DNA of 47,093 bases from Pelagibacteraceae bacterium AG-414-M23 (GCA_003214525.1 QCLN01000009.1:1-47093), one strand, 5' to 3'. Shown: positions 17,598-26,197, counted from the first letter of the stretch. The notes: generated by a model from the sequence alone, not told the origin. Made by a program: numbers and translations.

Positions 17598-17744
17598 GTG
17601 ACATCATTTATTTTAAAAAATTCAAAAAAAATATCAAAAGCAATACCAAAAGCTTTCATATCAAATCATACTAAAGAAATTCTTTTCTTTGGCCTAGGTA
17701 TATATTGGGCTGTAATTTTGTTTAGTACTTTTTTTTATATTTAA
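17598..17744 (+). CDS. Possible small membrane protein, 48 aa, GTG start
   Basis: The 254-base gap between the apr genes and tauE contains one open frame of 48 codons from GTG at 17598 (TTG at 17589 is an alternative). The N-terminal half is basic (KNSKKISKAIPKAF) and the C-terminal half is a single hydrophobic helix (EILFFGLGIYWAVILFSTFF). The shape is that of a short membrane-anchored peptide. No good ribosome site precedes it, so it may be chance. It would lie in the apr-to-tauE transcript. Confidence 0.4.
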   Translation: MTSFILKNSKKISKAIPKAFISNHTKEILFFGLGIYWAVILFSTFFYI

Positions 17745-17754
17745 TATCAAATAG

Positions 17755-17831
17755 TTGACAATCATTAATCAGAGGAGTACCAAGTGAGTCATAAGTCTTA
17801 TGGAATATTTTCTTCCGATTGCTCAAGTTGA
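17755..17831 (+). promoter_or_regulatory. tauE leader with a -35-like box, a misplaced ribosome site and a 15-codon minicistron
   Basis: TTGACA (17755-17760) matches a -35 box but no good -10 follows at 16-18 bases. AGAGGAG (17771-17777) is a strong Shine-Dalgarno sequence, yet the tauE ATG at 17800 is 22 bases beyond it. A GTG at 17784 is spaced correctly and opens a 15-codon frame (VSHKSYGIFSSDCSS) that ends at 17831 inside tauE, in another frame. This could be a translated leader coupled to tauE, or a chance GTG. Confidence 0.35.
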
Positions 17832-18891
17832 AATAAACATTATTTATATATTTATCCTAAGTTTAATTGTTGGAGTCCTTTCAGGACTATTTGGTGTTGG
17901 GGGTGGTTTTTTAATGACACCCTTTTTAATCTTCCTAGGTATTCCACCTGCTTATGCGGTTCCTAATGAAGCAAGCAATATTTTAGGGACATCAATCTCA
18001 GGATCTACAACGCATTACTTAAAAGGTACTTTAGACTACAAAATGGGATTTATGATTGTAATTGGTGGTGTAATTGGAACTTTATTAGGAATTATTACTT
18101 TTACTTATTTAAAAGATATAGGAAAAATTAATGAAGTTATCTCACTGGCATATATGTATGTCTTAGCAATTCTTGGTACTTTTATGTTAGTTCAAGGAGT
18201 TTCAGAGATAGATAAAGCAAGAAAGAAAATTATTGAAAGAAAAAAACTACACTCCCATTATTGGATTCATGGACTTCCCTTCAGAATGAGATTTAAAAAA
18301 TCTAAAGTTTATGAAAGTATTTTCACACCTATTATAATAGGAATGATTGTTGGATATATTGCGGCTATTATGGGCGTTGGTGGTGCTTTTATATTAGTTC
18401 CAGCAATGATTTATATTATTGGAATGCCTACCAAATTAGTTCCTGGCACATCCTTATTTGTTACCATTTTTGTCAGTGCTATTGTGACAGTTTTACATGC
18501 ATTTAATTATGGAACTATAGATTTAATTTTAGTAGCTATATTAATTCTAGGTTCAATTGTGGGTGTACAAGTAGGACAAAAAATTGGAGAAAAGATTGAT
18601 AGTTCTGAATTTAAAACTATATTAGCCGTATTAATTCTGCTAGTAGGTATTGCAATTGCTTATGATACTTTTATCAAAGAAGATCAAACTATTGTAGCAG
18701 CGGATAACGGTGTTAACAGTCTAGGCACTATAGCTAATTTTATTTTAGAATATTCAAAAGACCTTCCCGTATTTTATGGATTAACTTCAGTAGTTCTTGC
18801 GCTTGTTTTAGGAGTTGGCGCTGCAGTCATTAGAAGAGCGATATCTAATTGGAATAAAAAAAGAATAGCTAGACTTCAAGCTTCAAAATAA
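17800..18891 (+). CDS. tauE: TauE/SafE family sulfite or organoanion exporter
   Basis: 363 residues with about nine predicted membrane helices in two homologous halves. The repeated family motif appears as GLFGVGGGFLMTPFLIFLGIPPAYAVPNEA in the first half and AAIMGVGGAFILVPAMIYIIGMPTKLVPGTS in the second. A hydrophilic loop lies at about 145-175. Members near sulfonate genes are proposed to export sulfite, and that fits here between apr and suy/xsc. The start is supported by the family-like LPIAQVE N-terminus. It converges on suyB with a single base between the stop codons. Confidence 0.88.
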   Translation: MEYFLPIAQVEINIIYIFILSLIVGVLSGLFGVGGGFLMTPFLIFLGIPPAYAVPNEASNILGTSISGSTTHYLKGTLDYKMGFMIVIGGVIGTLLGIITFTYLKDIGKINEVISLAYMYVLAILGTFMLVQGVSEIDKARKKIIERKKLHSHYWIHGLPFRMRFKKSKVYESIFTPIIIGMIVGYIAAIMGVGGAFILVPAMIYIIGMPTKLVPGTSLFVTIFVSAIVTVLHAFNYGTIDLILVAILILGSIVGVQVGQKIGEKIDSSEFKTILAVLILLVGIAIAYDTFIKEDQTIVAADNGVNSLGTIANFILEYSKDLPVFYGLTSVVLALVLGVGAAVIRRAISNWNKKRIARLQASK

Positions 18892-18892
18892 A

Positions 18893-20059
18893 TTAAGCAC
18901 TTCTAAAAAGCTTAGTCATAATAAATTCTTTATGTCCCAATACTTCAGCACAAGTTAAACGACCACTAGCAGCTCTAATAGTTGTTTTTATCAATTCATC
19001 ACCAGCTTGATCCATATTCATTTCTCTTTTTAAAATTTTAGAAACATCCAAATCTATATGCTCTTTCATATTAATTGCTGTGCTAGGATTTCCTGTTAAT
19101 TTAACTACAGGCTCTATAGCGTTTCCTATAATGTTGCCTTGTCCTGTTGGAAATAAATGAATGTTAAAACCAGCAGCAGCTTGTAAAGTTAAGCATTCTC
19201 CAGCAGCAGATGAAGTATCCATAAAATATAACCCAGGTCCTTTTTTAGGTTCTTCAGCAGGAGTTAATACATCAATAAATTTTGTCGATCCAATTTTTTG
19301 AAAATTGCCAAATGCTTTTTCTTCGATTGTAGTAAGACCACCAGCAATATTACCTGCTGTCGGCTGACTTTCAGAAAGATCATTGGTTGCTTCCTTTAGA
19401 ATAAAGTCATTATAATCACTCCAAGTTTTCATGAATTTTTTAGAAGCTTCAGGTGTTGCTCCTCTTGTAGCACAAACTTTCTCAGCTCCAGTAAGCTCAG
19501 AAGTTTCACCAAAACAAAGATGAACTCCCAAAGGTTCTAGTTTATCCATTAAATTTCCAACTGCTGGATTAGCAGCCATTCCTGAAGTGGTGTCAGATTC
19601 TCCACATTTGACAGATATCCATAAATCACTTAAAGGACATTCTTCTCTTTGTTTTTCCGATGCCCATTGCGAAAATTCTTGTGCTTTTACAGATGCTTTC
19701 ATTATAGTTTTAATATCGCCCGCTCCTTCAATACTAAAACCTTCTACTGGTTTTCCAGTTTTAGCTATCGCATCAACAATTTTTTTAGTCCACTTTGGTT
19801 CAATGCCAATTACAACGCATGCAGCAACATTTGGATTTTTTCCTGTTCCTATCATTGTGTCAAAAAATAATTCTAAATCAGCTCCAAACTGAAGTCTTCC
19901 ATAAGCATGAGGAATTGCAAAAGTGCCTTTTATATTATTAGCAACAGCTTCAGCGCAGGCATTTGAAATATCATCAACAGGCAGAATTACCACATGGTTT
20001 CTTGTACCGACTCTTCCATTTTCTCTTTTATAACCTAAAAAACTTTTTGGGATCTCCAT
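18893..20059 (-). CDS. suyB: Sulfolactate sulfo-lyase subunit beta (UxaA family)
   Basis: 388 residues of the UxaA C-terminal domain family: [20 protein letters not shown] at the start, [20 protein letters not shown] in the centre, and [22 protein letters not shown] later. Paired with the separate small subunit next door, the split matches SuyAB, which cleaves 3-sulfolactate to pyruvate and sulfite. Altronate or galactarate dehydratase relatives share the fold, so the substrate call rests mainly on the neighbours xsc, apr and tauE. It starts 5 bases after suyA ends. The C-terminus abuts tauE. Confidence 0.8.
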   Translation of the reverse strand: MEIPKSFLGYKRENGRVGTRNHVVILPVDDISNACAEAVANNIKGTFAIPHAYGRLQFGADLELFFDTMIGTGKNPNVAACVVIGIEPKWTKKIVDAIAKTGKPVEGFSIEGAGDIKTIMKASVKAQEFSQWASEKQREECPLSDLWISVKCGESDTTSGMAANPAVGNLMDKLEPLGVHLCFGETSELTGAEKVCATRGATPEASKKFMKTWSDYNDFILKEATNDLSESQPTAGNIAGGLTTIEEKAFGNFQKIGSTKFIDVLTPAEEPKKGPGLYFMDTSSAAGECLTLQAAAGFNIHLFPTGQGNIIGNAIEPVVKLTGNPSTAINMKEHIDLDVSKILKREMNMDQAGDELIKTTIRAASGRLTCAEVLGHKEFIMTKLFRSA

Positions 20060-20064
20060 CTAAA

Positions 20065-20352
20065 TTACCATTTTTTCGTTTTTACGTTATGAACATGAAC
20101 ATGTTCACCCTTTTTTATTGCCTTAACTACTTTTCCAATGTCATGACCGTACTTAATAATTGTGTCTCCCTCATTTAAATCTACTAAGGCTACCTTATGT
20201 CCTAATGGAACTTCATTTTTAGCCTCTACAGTTGTTGATCCATCTCCTTCCATTATCCAACAATTACAGGTTTGATTTGGTGCGACTTTTTCAATTACAA
20301 CAACGCCAACGTTGTCCTTTTTGTCATGTATAATAATATCTGTGCTTGCCAT
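20065..20352 (-). CDS. suyA: Sulfolactate sulfo-lyase subunit alpha (SAF domain)
   Basis: 95 residues forming a SAF-like domain: DNVGVVVIEKV (11-21), EVPLGHKVALVDLNEGDTIIKYG (48-70) and the VHVHNVKTKKW end typical of UxaA N-terminal subunits. It pairs with SuyB to form the sulfo-lyase. It is first in a two-gene minus-strand operon and diverges from xsc across 80 bases, suggesting joint control of the two sulfite-releasing enzymes. An altronate-dehydratase-like small subunit is the alternative. Confidence 0.8.
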   Translation of the reverse strand: MASTDIIIHDKKDNVGVVVIEKVAPNQTCNCWIMEGDGSTTVEAKNEVPLGHKVALVDLNEGDTIIKYGHDIGKVVKAIKKGEHVHVHNVKTKKW

Positions 20353-20432
20353 TTTTTTGAATTCTATATAGAAAAAATATCATTTATATATTATTAATTC
20401 AATTGCAAGAAATTTTTTAATAAGGATTAACT
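20353..20432. promoter_or_regulatory. Divergent suyA / xsc promoter region
   Basis: The 80-base spacer separates divergent starts. For suyA (minus strand) TTGAAT, a 17-base spacer and TATTTT make a plausible -35/-10 pair. For xsc several TATATT-like boxes exist, and AAGGA (20422-20426) is a well placed ribosome site 6 bases before the ATG. TTGAATT (20357-20363) and AATTCAA (20396-20402) form inverted arms that could also be a regulator site, similar in wording to the dyad before aprM. Confidence 0.4.
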
Positions 20433-22214
20433 ATGACTAAAATGACAACTGAAGAAGCTTTTATAAAGGTTCTTCAATTTCACGGAATAGAACACGCATT
20501 TGGAATTATTGGATCAGCTTTCATGCCAATTTCAGATTTATTTCCAAAAGCAGGAATTACATTTTGGGATGTGGCTCATGAAACAAATGGCGGTTTAATT
20601 GCAGATGGTTACACTAGAGCTACAGGAAAAATGTCAATGGTCATTGCACAAAACGGTCCTGGGATTACTGGACTTGTTACTCCAATTAAAACTGCTTACT
20701 GGAATCATACACCTTTGCTTTTGGTAACACCCCAAGCAGCAAACAAAACAATGGGACAAGGTGGCTTTCAAGAAGTAGAGCAAATGAATTTATTTAAAGA
20801 TATGGTTTGTTATCAGGAAGAAGTTAGAGACCCATCTAGAATGGCAGAGGTCTTAAATAGGGTTATAGAAAAAGCTTATAGAGGTTCAGCTCCTTCCCAA
20901 ATAAATGTTCCTAGAGATTTTTGGACTCAAGTAATAGACATTGATCTTCCACCAATAGTAAGATTTGAAAGGCAAGGTGGAGGAAAAGAAGCAATTGAAA
21001 ATGCAGCAAAATATTTATCAGATGCAAAATTTCCAGTAATTTTATCTGGAGCTGGAGTTGTAATTGGTGATGCAATTGAAGAAACAAAAAAACTTGCAGA
21101 AAAATTAGACTCACCTGTTTGCAGCGGTTATCAACATAACGATAGTTTTCCAGGAAGCCATCCGTTAGCTGTTGGACCATTAGGATACAATGGGTCTAAA
21201 GCTGCCATGGAACTAATTTCAAAAGCTGATGTAGTTTTAGCTTTAGGTACAAGATTAAATCCATTTTCAACTCTACCAGGATATGGAATTGATTACTGGC
21301 CAAAAAATGCAAAAATAATTCAAGTAGATATGAATCCTGATAGAATAGGTTTAACAAAAAAAGTTACAGTTGGAATTTGTGGAGATGCAAAAATGGTTGC
21401 ATCACAACTATTATCTAAATTATCTCCCAATGCTGGAGACACAAATAGAAAAGAAAGAAAAAATACTATTCATCAAACTAAATCAGCCTGGCTTCAAACT
21501 TTAACAAGCTTAGATCATGAAGATGATGATCCCGGAACAGTTTGGAATAAAGATGCTAGAGAAAGAGATAAAGATAGAATGTCACCAAGACAAGCTTGGA
21601 GAGCAATTCAAGCAGCATTACCAGAAGATGCAATTATATCTAGCGATATTGGAAATAACTGTGCAATTGGAAACGCCTACCCAACTTTTGAAAAAGGAAG
21701 AAAGTATTTAGCTCCAGGATTGTTTGGACCTTGTGGATATGGTTTTCCATCCATTTTAGGAGCTAAAATTGGTTGCCCAGATATTCCAGTTGTAGGCTTT
21801 GCTGGAGATGGAGCTTTCGGAATAAGTATGAATGAAATGAGTTCTTGCGCTAGAGAAGAATGGCCCGCAATAACCATGGTAATATTTAGAAACTATCAAT
21901 GGGGTGCTGAAAAAAGAAATTCTATATTATGGTTTGATGATAACTTTGTTGGTACAGAATTAGACCCAGAGCTAAGCTATGCTAAAGTTGCTGATGCTTG
22001 TGGTTTAAAAGGAATAACAGCTAGAACAATGGAGGAAACTAGCAAAGCCATTAAAGAAGGATGTGAAAATCAAAAAAAAGGTATTACAACTTTTATCGAA
22101 GTTATTCTTAATCAAGAATTAGGTGAACCTTTCAGAAGAGATGCAATGAAAAAACCTGTCGCGGTAGCAGGTATAAATAAATCCGATATGAAACCACAAA
22201 AGTCTTTAGTATAA
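20433..22214 (+). CDS. xsc: Sulfoacetaldehyde acetyltransferase
   Basis: 593 residues, a thiamine diphosphate enzyme. The N-terminal run MTTEEAFIKVLQFHGIEHAF and phrases such as QAANKTMGQGGFQEVEQMNLF are closely Xsc-like rather than acetolactate-synthase-like. The cofactor motif begins with GDG at 458-460 and ends with the Asn in VIFRNYQWG. It converts sulfoacetaldehyde and phosphate to acetyl phosphate and sulfite, the desulfonation step for taurine, isethionate and related C2 sulfonates. It has a good ribosome site and is followed after 3 bases by the DMGDH-like gene. No taurine aminotransferase or dehydrogenase lies in the window. Confidence 0.96.
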   Translation: MTKMTTEEAFIKVLQFHGIEHAFGIIGSAFMPISDLFPKAGITFWDVAHETNGGLIADGYTRATGKMSMVIAQNGPGITGLVTPIKTAYWNHTPLLLVTPQAANKTMGQGGFQEVEQMNLFKDMVCYQEEVRDPSRMAEVLNRVIEKAYRGSAPSQINVPRDFWTQVIDIDLPPIVRFERQGGGKEAIENAAKYLSDAKFPVILSGAGVVIGDAIEETKKLAEKLDSPVCSGYQHNDSFPGSHPLAVGPLGYNGSKAAMELISKADVVLALGTRLNPFSTLPGYGIDYWPKNAKIIQVDMNPDRIGLTKKVTVGICGDAKMVASQLLSKLSPNAGDTNRKERKNTIHQTKSAWLQTLTSLDHEDDDPGTVWNKDARERDKDRMSPRQAWRAIQAALPEDAIISSDIGNNCAIGNAYPTFEKGRKYLAPGLFGPCGYGFPSILGAKIGCPDIPVVGFAGDGAFGISMNEMSSCAREEWPAITMVIFRNYQWGAEKRNSILWFDDNFVGTELDPELSYAKVADACGLKGITARTMEETSKAIKEGCENQKKGITTFIEVILNQELGEPFRRDAMKKPVAVAGINKSDMKPQKSLV

Positions 22215-22217
22215 TTA

Positions 22218-24656
22218 ATGTCCGATCTTCCAAATAGCTGCAAAGTTGTAGTTATTGGTGGAGGTGTTGCAGGCACGTCTTGCACTTATCATTTAGCAAA
22301 ATATGGTTGGAAAAATGTTATTTTACTTGAGAGAGATCAATTAACATCAGGAACCACATGGCATGCAGCGGGTTTAGTAAGTCAATTGGGTCCTTCTGCA
22401 GCAATAACAAAGATTAGAAAATATTCATTAGAGCTTTACAAAAAACTAGAAAAAGAATTAGATTTTTCAAGTGGATTAAAATTAAACGGAGCTCTTTCAA
22501 TAGCTACCACAAAAGGAAGATGGCAAGAACTTAAAAGACAAGCAACAACAGCACAATTATATGATGTAAATGTTGAAGTATTGAATGTTGATCAAATAAA
22601 AAAAATATATCCAATTATTAGTGAAAAAAATATTTTAGGCGGAATTTTTATGCCAAACGATGGTCAAGCAGATCCTATTGGTGTAACAAATTTATTGGCA
22701 AAAGCAGCAAGGAAAGAAGGCGCCAAGATATTTGAAAAATCACCAGTTGAAAAAATAATAAAAAAAAATGGAAAAGTAGCAGGTGTTGTTGTTGATGGTA
22801 AAACTATTGAATGTGAGTATATTGTTCTTGCTACTGGTATGTGGTCTAGGCAAATAGGTGAGGATACAGGTTTTAGTATTCCGTTATATCCCGCAGAACA
22901 TTTTTATGTAATAACAGAAGGTATTAATGAATTACCAAAAAACATTCCTGTTCTAAGAGATTTTGACGATAGCTTGTACTTGAAGGAAGATGCAGGAAAA
23001 ATGTTAATAGGAATATTTGAAGGAAAATCAATTCCAGCATTCAATAAAACTAATAGAGTGCCTGAAGACTTTTCATATGGTGAATTTCCGGAAAATTTAG
23101 AACATTTTGAGCCATATTTAGAAGCAGCTTTAAAAAGAGTTCCACTTTTAGAAAAAGCTGGAATTAGAAAATTTTTTGCAGGACCTGAGTCTTTTACCCC
23201 AGATACGAATACTCTTTTAGGAGAAGTGCCAGGTGTTAAAAATTTATTTGCTTGTTGCGGTTTAAATAGCATTGGAATAGGAAGCGGAGGAGGAGTTGGA
23301 AAAGTTACAGCAGAATGGTTAATGAATGGTCATATAAATGAAGATTTATTTATTTATGATATTAAAAGATTTCAAAATTTTCACTCGGATGTAAAATTTA
23401 TAAAAGAAAGAATTACAGAAACTTTAGGTGATTTATATGGAATGCATTGGCCATTTAAACAACACAAAACATCAAGAAATATTAAATTAGTTCCATATCA
23501 TGAAGATTTAAAAAAAGCAGGAGCGTGCTTTGGAGTTGCCGGAGGTTATGAAAGACCGATGTGGTATTCTAAAGATGGTAATGCATTGTATAAATATAGT
23601 TATAATTTTCAAAATTGGTATCCATCTGCAGAATTTGAAACAAAAAATACAGTTCAAAATGTTGGCTTATATGAATTAACTCCATTTTCTAAATTTGAAT
23701 TAAAAGGTGAGAAAATTTATGATGAATTACAAAAAATTTGTACAGCAAACATTAAAAATGAAATTGGCAAATGTACTTACACTCAAATGTTAAATTTAGA
23801 TGGGGGAATTGAAACAGACTTAACAGTGGTATGCATTTCAGAAAAGCATTTTAGAATTATTGGAGGTGCCGCAACCAGAGAAAGAGATAAATTTCATATT
23901 AAAAAACATATAAATCCAAATATAGAATTAACCGATGTAACAGATGAATATGTATGTTTAGGAGTGTTTGGACCCAAATCAAGAAAATTAATGAATGAAA
24001 TTTCTAATGATGATTTTTCAAATGAAAATTTTAGATTTGGATGTTCCAAAAATGTTTCAATTGAAAACAAAGGTGTATGGGTACAACGTTTATCATATGT
24101 CGGAGAAGTTGGATATGAACTATATATTAAATTTACTGAAGCTAAATTAATTTTTGACAAAATCATTGATATAGGAAAAAAATATAATCTTTCATTGTGC
24201 GGCGCTCATGCAATGGATATTTTAAGAATGGAAAGTGGGTTTTTGCATTGGGGACATGATATTTCTCCAGAGGAAAATCAACTAGAAGCAGGATTAAGAT
24301 TTGCAATTAGTTTTAAGAAAAATGTTGATTTTTTAGGTAAAGATGCACTGTTAAAAATCAAACAAGAAAAAATTAAAAAAAAATTCTTGATGTTAACACT
24401 AGATAACGCCAAGCCAGGTGAACCTTTGTCATTACATTTTGAGCCTATATATATTGATGGAAAGATAAGTGGAAATACTACTTCTGCAAATTATTCTTTT
24501 AATTATAATAAAAATTTGCTCTTTGGATACGTTTCTACTGATTTAAACATTGAAGACCTTGTTAATAAAAAAATTGAAGTTGAAATAGAAAAAATTAAAT
24601 ACAAGGCTTCATTATTATTAAAACCATTAAAAGATCCTAAAATTAAATTAAATTAA
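22218..24656 (+). CDS. DMGDH/sarcosine dehydrogenase-like FAD and folate-binding oxidoreductase
   Basis: 812 residues. The N-terminal half is a DAO-type flavoprotein: VVIGGGVAGTSCTYHLAKYG (11-30) and TSGTTWHAAGL (43-53), where His49 matches the histidine that holds FAD covalently in dimethylglycine dehydrogenase. An FAO_M-like linker follows near 380-440, and a GcvT-type aminomethyltransferase domain fills the rest (RLSYVGEVGYELYI, CGAHAMDILRMESGFLHWG). Such enzymes oxidise N-methyl groups and pass formaldehyde to tetrahydrofolate. The 3-base gap behind xsc suggests a methylated taurine-like substrate (inference); dimethylglycine or sarcosine are the default alternatives. It abuts guaC tail to tail with no gap. 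Confidence 0.85.
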   Translation: MSDLPNSCKVVVIGGGVAGTSCTYHLAKYGWKNVILLERDQLTSGTTWHAAGLVSQLGPSAAITKIRKYSLELYKKLEKELDFSSGLKLNGALSIATTKGRWQELKRQATTAQLYDVNVEVLNVDQIKKIYPIISEKNILGGIFMPNDGQADPIGVTNLLAKAARKEGAKIFEKSPVEKIIKKNGKVAGVVVDGKTIECEYIVLATGMWSRQIGEDTGFSIPLYPAEHFYVITEGINELPKNIPVLRDFDDSLYLKEDAGKMLIGIFEGKSIPAFNKTNRVPEDFSYGEFPENLEHFEPYLEAALKRVPLLEKAGIRKFFAGPESFTPDTNTLLGEVPGVKNLFACCGLNSIGIGSGGGVGKVTAEWLMNGHINEDLFIYDIKRFQNFHSDVKFIKERITETLGDLYGMHWPFKQHKTSRNIKLVPYHEDLKKAGACFGVAGGYERPMWYSKDGNALYKYSYNFQNWYPSAEFETKNTVQNVGLYELTPFSKFELKGEKIYDELQKICTANIKNEIGKCTYTQMLNLDGGIETDLTVVCISEKHFRIIGGAATRERDKFHIKKHINPNIELTDVTDEYVCLGVFGPKSRKLMNEISNDDFSNENFRFGCSKNVSIENKGVWVQRLSYVGEVGYELYIKFTEAKLIFDKIIDIGKKYNLSLCGAHAMDILRMESGFLHWGHDISPEENQLEAGLRFAISFKKNVDFLGKDALLKIKQEKIKKKFLMLTLDNAKPGEPLSLHFEPIYIDGKISGNTTSANYSFNYNKNLLFGYVSTDLNIEDLVNKKIEVEIEKIKYKASLLLKPLKDPKIKLN

Positions 24657-25691
24657 TTATTTTACAAAAGTATCGTTAAATTGATTTGAAACTCTTACGA
24701 AAGTTGTACATTTACTTAACTGTTTTAAAGAAGGTGCGCCAACGTATGTACAGCTACTTCTTAAACCTCCAAGAATATTTAAAATTGTATCTTGAATTTT
24801 TCCTCTATATTTAACTCTTACTGTTCTACCTTCACTACTTCTGTAATCTGAAAGTCCACCGTAATGTTTATTATTAGCTGTGTCAGAACTTGATCCATAA
24901 AATTCTATGTACTTAGATCCATTAACTTTTACTATTTTTCCACTACCTTCATCATGTCCAGCAAACATACCACCTAGCATTACAAAATCTGCACCGCCTC
25001 CAAATCCTTTTGCAACATCACCAGGACATGTGCATCCGCCATCAGCAATTATATGAGCACCCAAGCCATGAGCTGCATCGGCACATTCTATAACCGCACT
25101 TAATTGCGGATATCCAACGCCAGTTTGAATTCTTGTAGTACAAACACTTCCAGGGCCAATACCAACTTTTACAATATCAGCTCCACTTAATATAAGTTCT
25201 TGGGTCATATCAGCAGTTACAACATTGCCTGCTATAAGTGTTTTTGTAGGATATTTATCTCTTACTTTTTTAAGAAAACTACTAAAATGTTCTGAATATC
25301 CATTAGCAACATCAATACAAATAAATTTAATGAAGTTAAATTCTTTTAAAGTTTTATCTAGATTTTCGAAATCTTCTTTTTTAATTCCTATACTTAGAGC
25401 AACATTTTGATAATTTTTTTTTAAATTTTTATATTTTGATAATTTTTTAACACCATGCTGTTTTGTCAGACATGTTATCATTTTATTTGTAGATAATTTA
25501 TCTGCTATACCAAGCTCTCCAACACCATCCATATTTGCAGCCATGATTGGTATTCCTGACCACTCATTTTTGCTATATTTAAATTTATATGTACGATTTA
25601 GATCAACGTCTTTTCGGCTTGATAATGTACTTCTTTTAGGCCTAAATAATACGTCAGAATAATCCAGTTTAAGTTCTTCTTCAATTCTCAC
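24657..25691 (-). CDS. guaC: GMP reductase
   Basis: 344 residues, no CBS domains. LDYSDVLFRPKRSTLSSRKD at the N-terminus and PIMAANMDGVGELGIA are typical of GuaC rather than IMP dehydrogenase. The catalytic loop GPGSVCTTRIQTGVGYPQ contains Cys184, followed by ADGGCTCPGDVAKGFGGGADFVMLG. It reduces GMP to IMP with NADPH for purine recycling. The start codon is GTG. It is read alone on the minus strand, with its stop directly against the preceding plus-strand stop. Confidence 0.93.
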   Translation of the reverse strand: MRIEEELKLDYSDVLFRPKRSTLSSRKDVDLNRTYKFKYSKNEWSGIPIMAANMDGVGELGIADKLSTNKMITCLTKQHGVKKLSKYKNLKKNYQNVALSIGIKKEDFENLDKTLKEFNFIKFICIDVANGYSEHFSSFLKKVRDKYPTKTLIAGNVVTADMTQELILSGADIVKVGIGPGSVCTTRIQTGVGYPQLSAVIECADAAHGLGAHIIADGGCTCPGDVAKGFGGGADFVMLGGMFAGHDEGSGKIVKVNGSKYIEFYGSSSDTANNKHYGGLSDYRSSEGRTVRVKYRGKIQDTILNILGGLRSSCTYVGAPSLKQLSKCTTFVRVSNQFNDTFVK

Positions 25692-25708
25692 GAGTTCGAA
25701 AACTATAA

Positions 25709-25728
25709 TTGAATTAATTAATATTCAA
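25709..25728. promoter_or_regulatory. Inverted repeat upstream of guaC
   Basis: TTGAAT and ATTCAA flank an 8-base AT spacer, 18 bases before the guaC start. On the minus strand the TTGAAT arm could equally be a -35 box. The pattern is short and AT-rich, so either role is tentative. Confidence 0.25.
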
Positions 25729-25746
25729 CTGATAAATTATAAAATA

Positions 25747-25766
25747 TTAAAGTTATTCTCCTTTAA
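25747..25766 (-). terminator. Weak hairpin after the 55-aa gene
   Basis: On the minus strand TTAAAG, GAGAATAA, CTTTAA forms a 6-base stem followed by TATTTTATAATTT. It lies 12 bases after the small membrane gene and before the guaC promoter region, a sensible place for a terminator, but the stem is nearly all A/T and therefore weak. Confidence 0.25.
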
Positions 25767-25778
25767 AATATGGAAATA

Positions 25779-25946
25779 TTATTTATTTTTGAATTCAAAG
25801 TAATATAAAGAAATTGCAAATAGAGCAGTCCAAAGCACACCCAAAAGTGCTTTAGGACTAGTTTCAGCACTCCATATATCTAATACTAGGGCACCAAAAA
25901 TTAAGCCTAAAACATAAACAATTATTGCTATATTAGTTTTATTCAT
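25779..25946 (-). CDS. Small two-helix membrane protein, 55 aa
   Basis: ATG at 25946 starts 55 codons: MNKTNIAIIVYVLGLIFGAL, VLDIWSAETSP, then KALLGVLWTALFAISLYYFE and a charged end. Two hydrophobic helices (about 5-22 and 33-50) joined by a short acidic loop predict a hairpin membrane protein. The start is only 2 bases after the DUF1289 stop, so the two are probably cotranscribed and coupled. Its codons look like those of neighbouring genes. No function is recognised. Confidence 0.65.
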   Translation of the reverse strand: MNKTNIAIIVYVLGLIFGALVLDIWSAETSPKALLGVLWTALFAISLYYFEFKNK

Positions 25947-25948
25947 AT

Positions 25949-26197
25949 TTATTTTTGATTAGCTTTTTTAAATAATGAAATACCACTATTTATTTTATAT
26001 TCATAAGACTCATTAAAACTTTCAAGATGCCAACCTTTTAATCTTGATCTTATTGTTTTTAAATTTTCAATTTTCCACTCATCTGAGGTGTTTTCATCTT
26101 TCCATTTAATTTTATCCTCATTGTTTCGACCGCATCCATAACAATATCCAGTTACAGGATCAGTTTTACAAATGCTTATGCAAGGTGAAATTGTCAT
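25949..26197 (-). CDS. DUF1289 family cysteine-rich protein
   Basis: 82 residues. The N-terminal pattern PCISICKTDPVTGYCYGCGRN has the four cysteines of DUF1289 (Cys6, Cys10, Cys19, Cys22), probably a metal or Fe-S site, followed by a Trp-containing stretch (IKWKDE, RLKGWHLE). Biochemical function is not established for the family. It is first in a two-gene minus-strand unit with the 55-aa membrane protein and diverges from tRNA-Leu across 84 bases. Confidence 0.82.
   Translation of the reverse strand: MTISPCISICKTDPVTGYCYGCGRNNEDKIKWKDENTSDEWKIENLKTIRSRLKGWHLESFNESYEYKINSGISLFKKANQK

Noticed and set aside
19587..19892. 101-codon and 73-codon plus-strand frames opposite suyB
   Set aside because: They are antisense to conserved UxaA-family coding sequence; no ribosome site or recognisable product.
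20353..20432. Riboswitch (for example glycine- or SAM-type) before xsc or other metabolic genes
   Set aside because: The leaders at 13950, 17546, 20353 and 25692 show no paired-stem core of known riboswitches; they are short and AT-rich.
20911..21180. 89-codon Leu/Gln-rich minus-strand frame inside xsc
   Set aside because: The low-complexity product is the antisense of an A-rich coding region; xsc explains the stretch.
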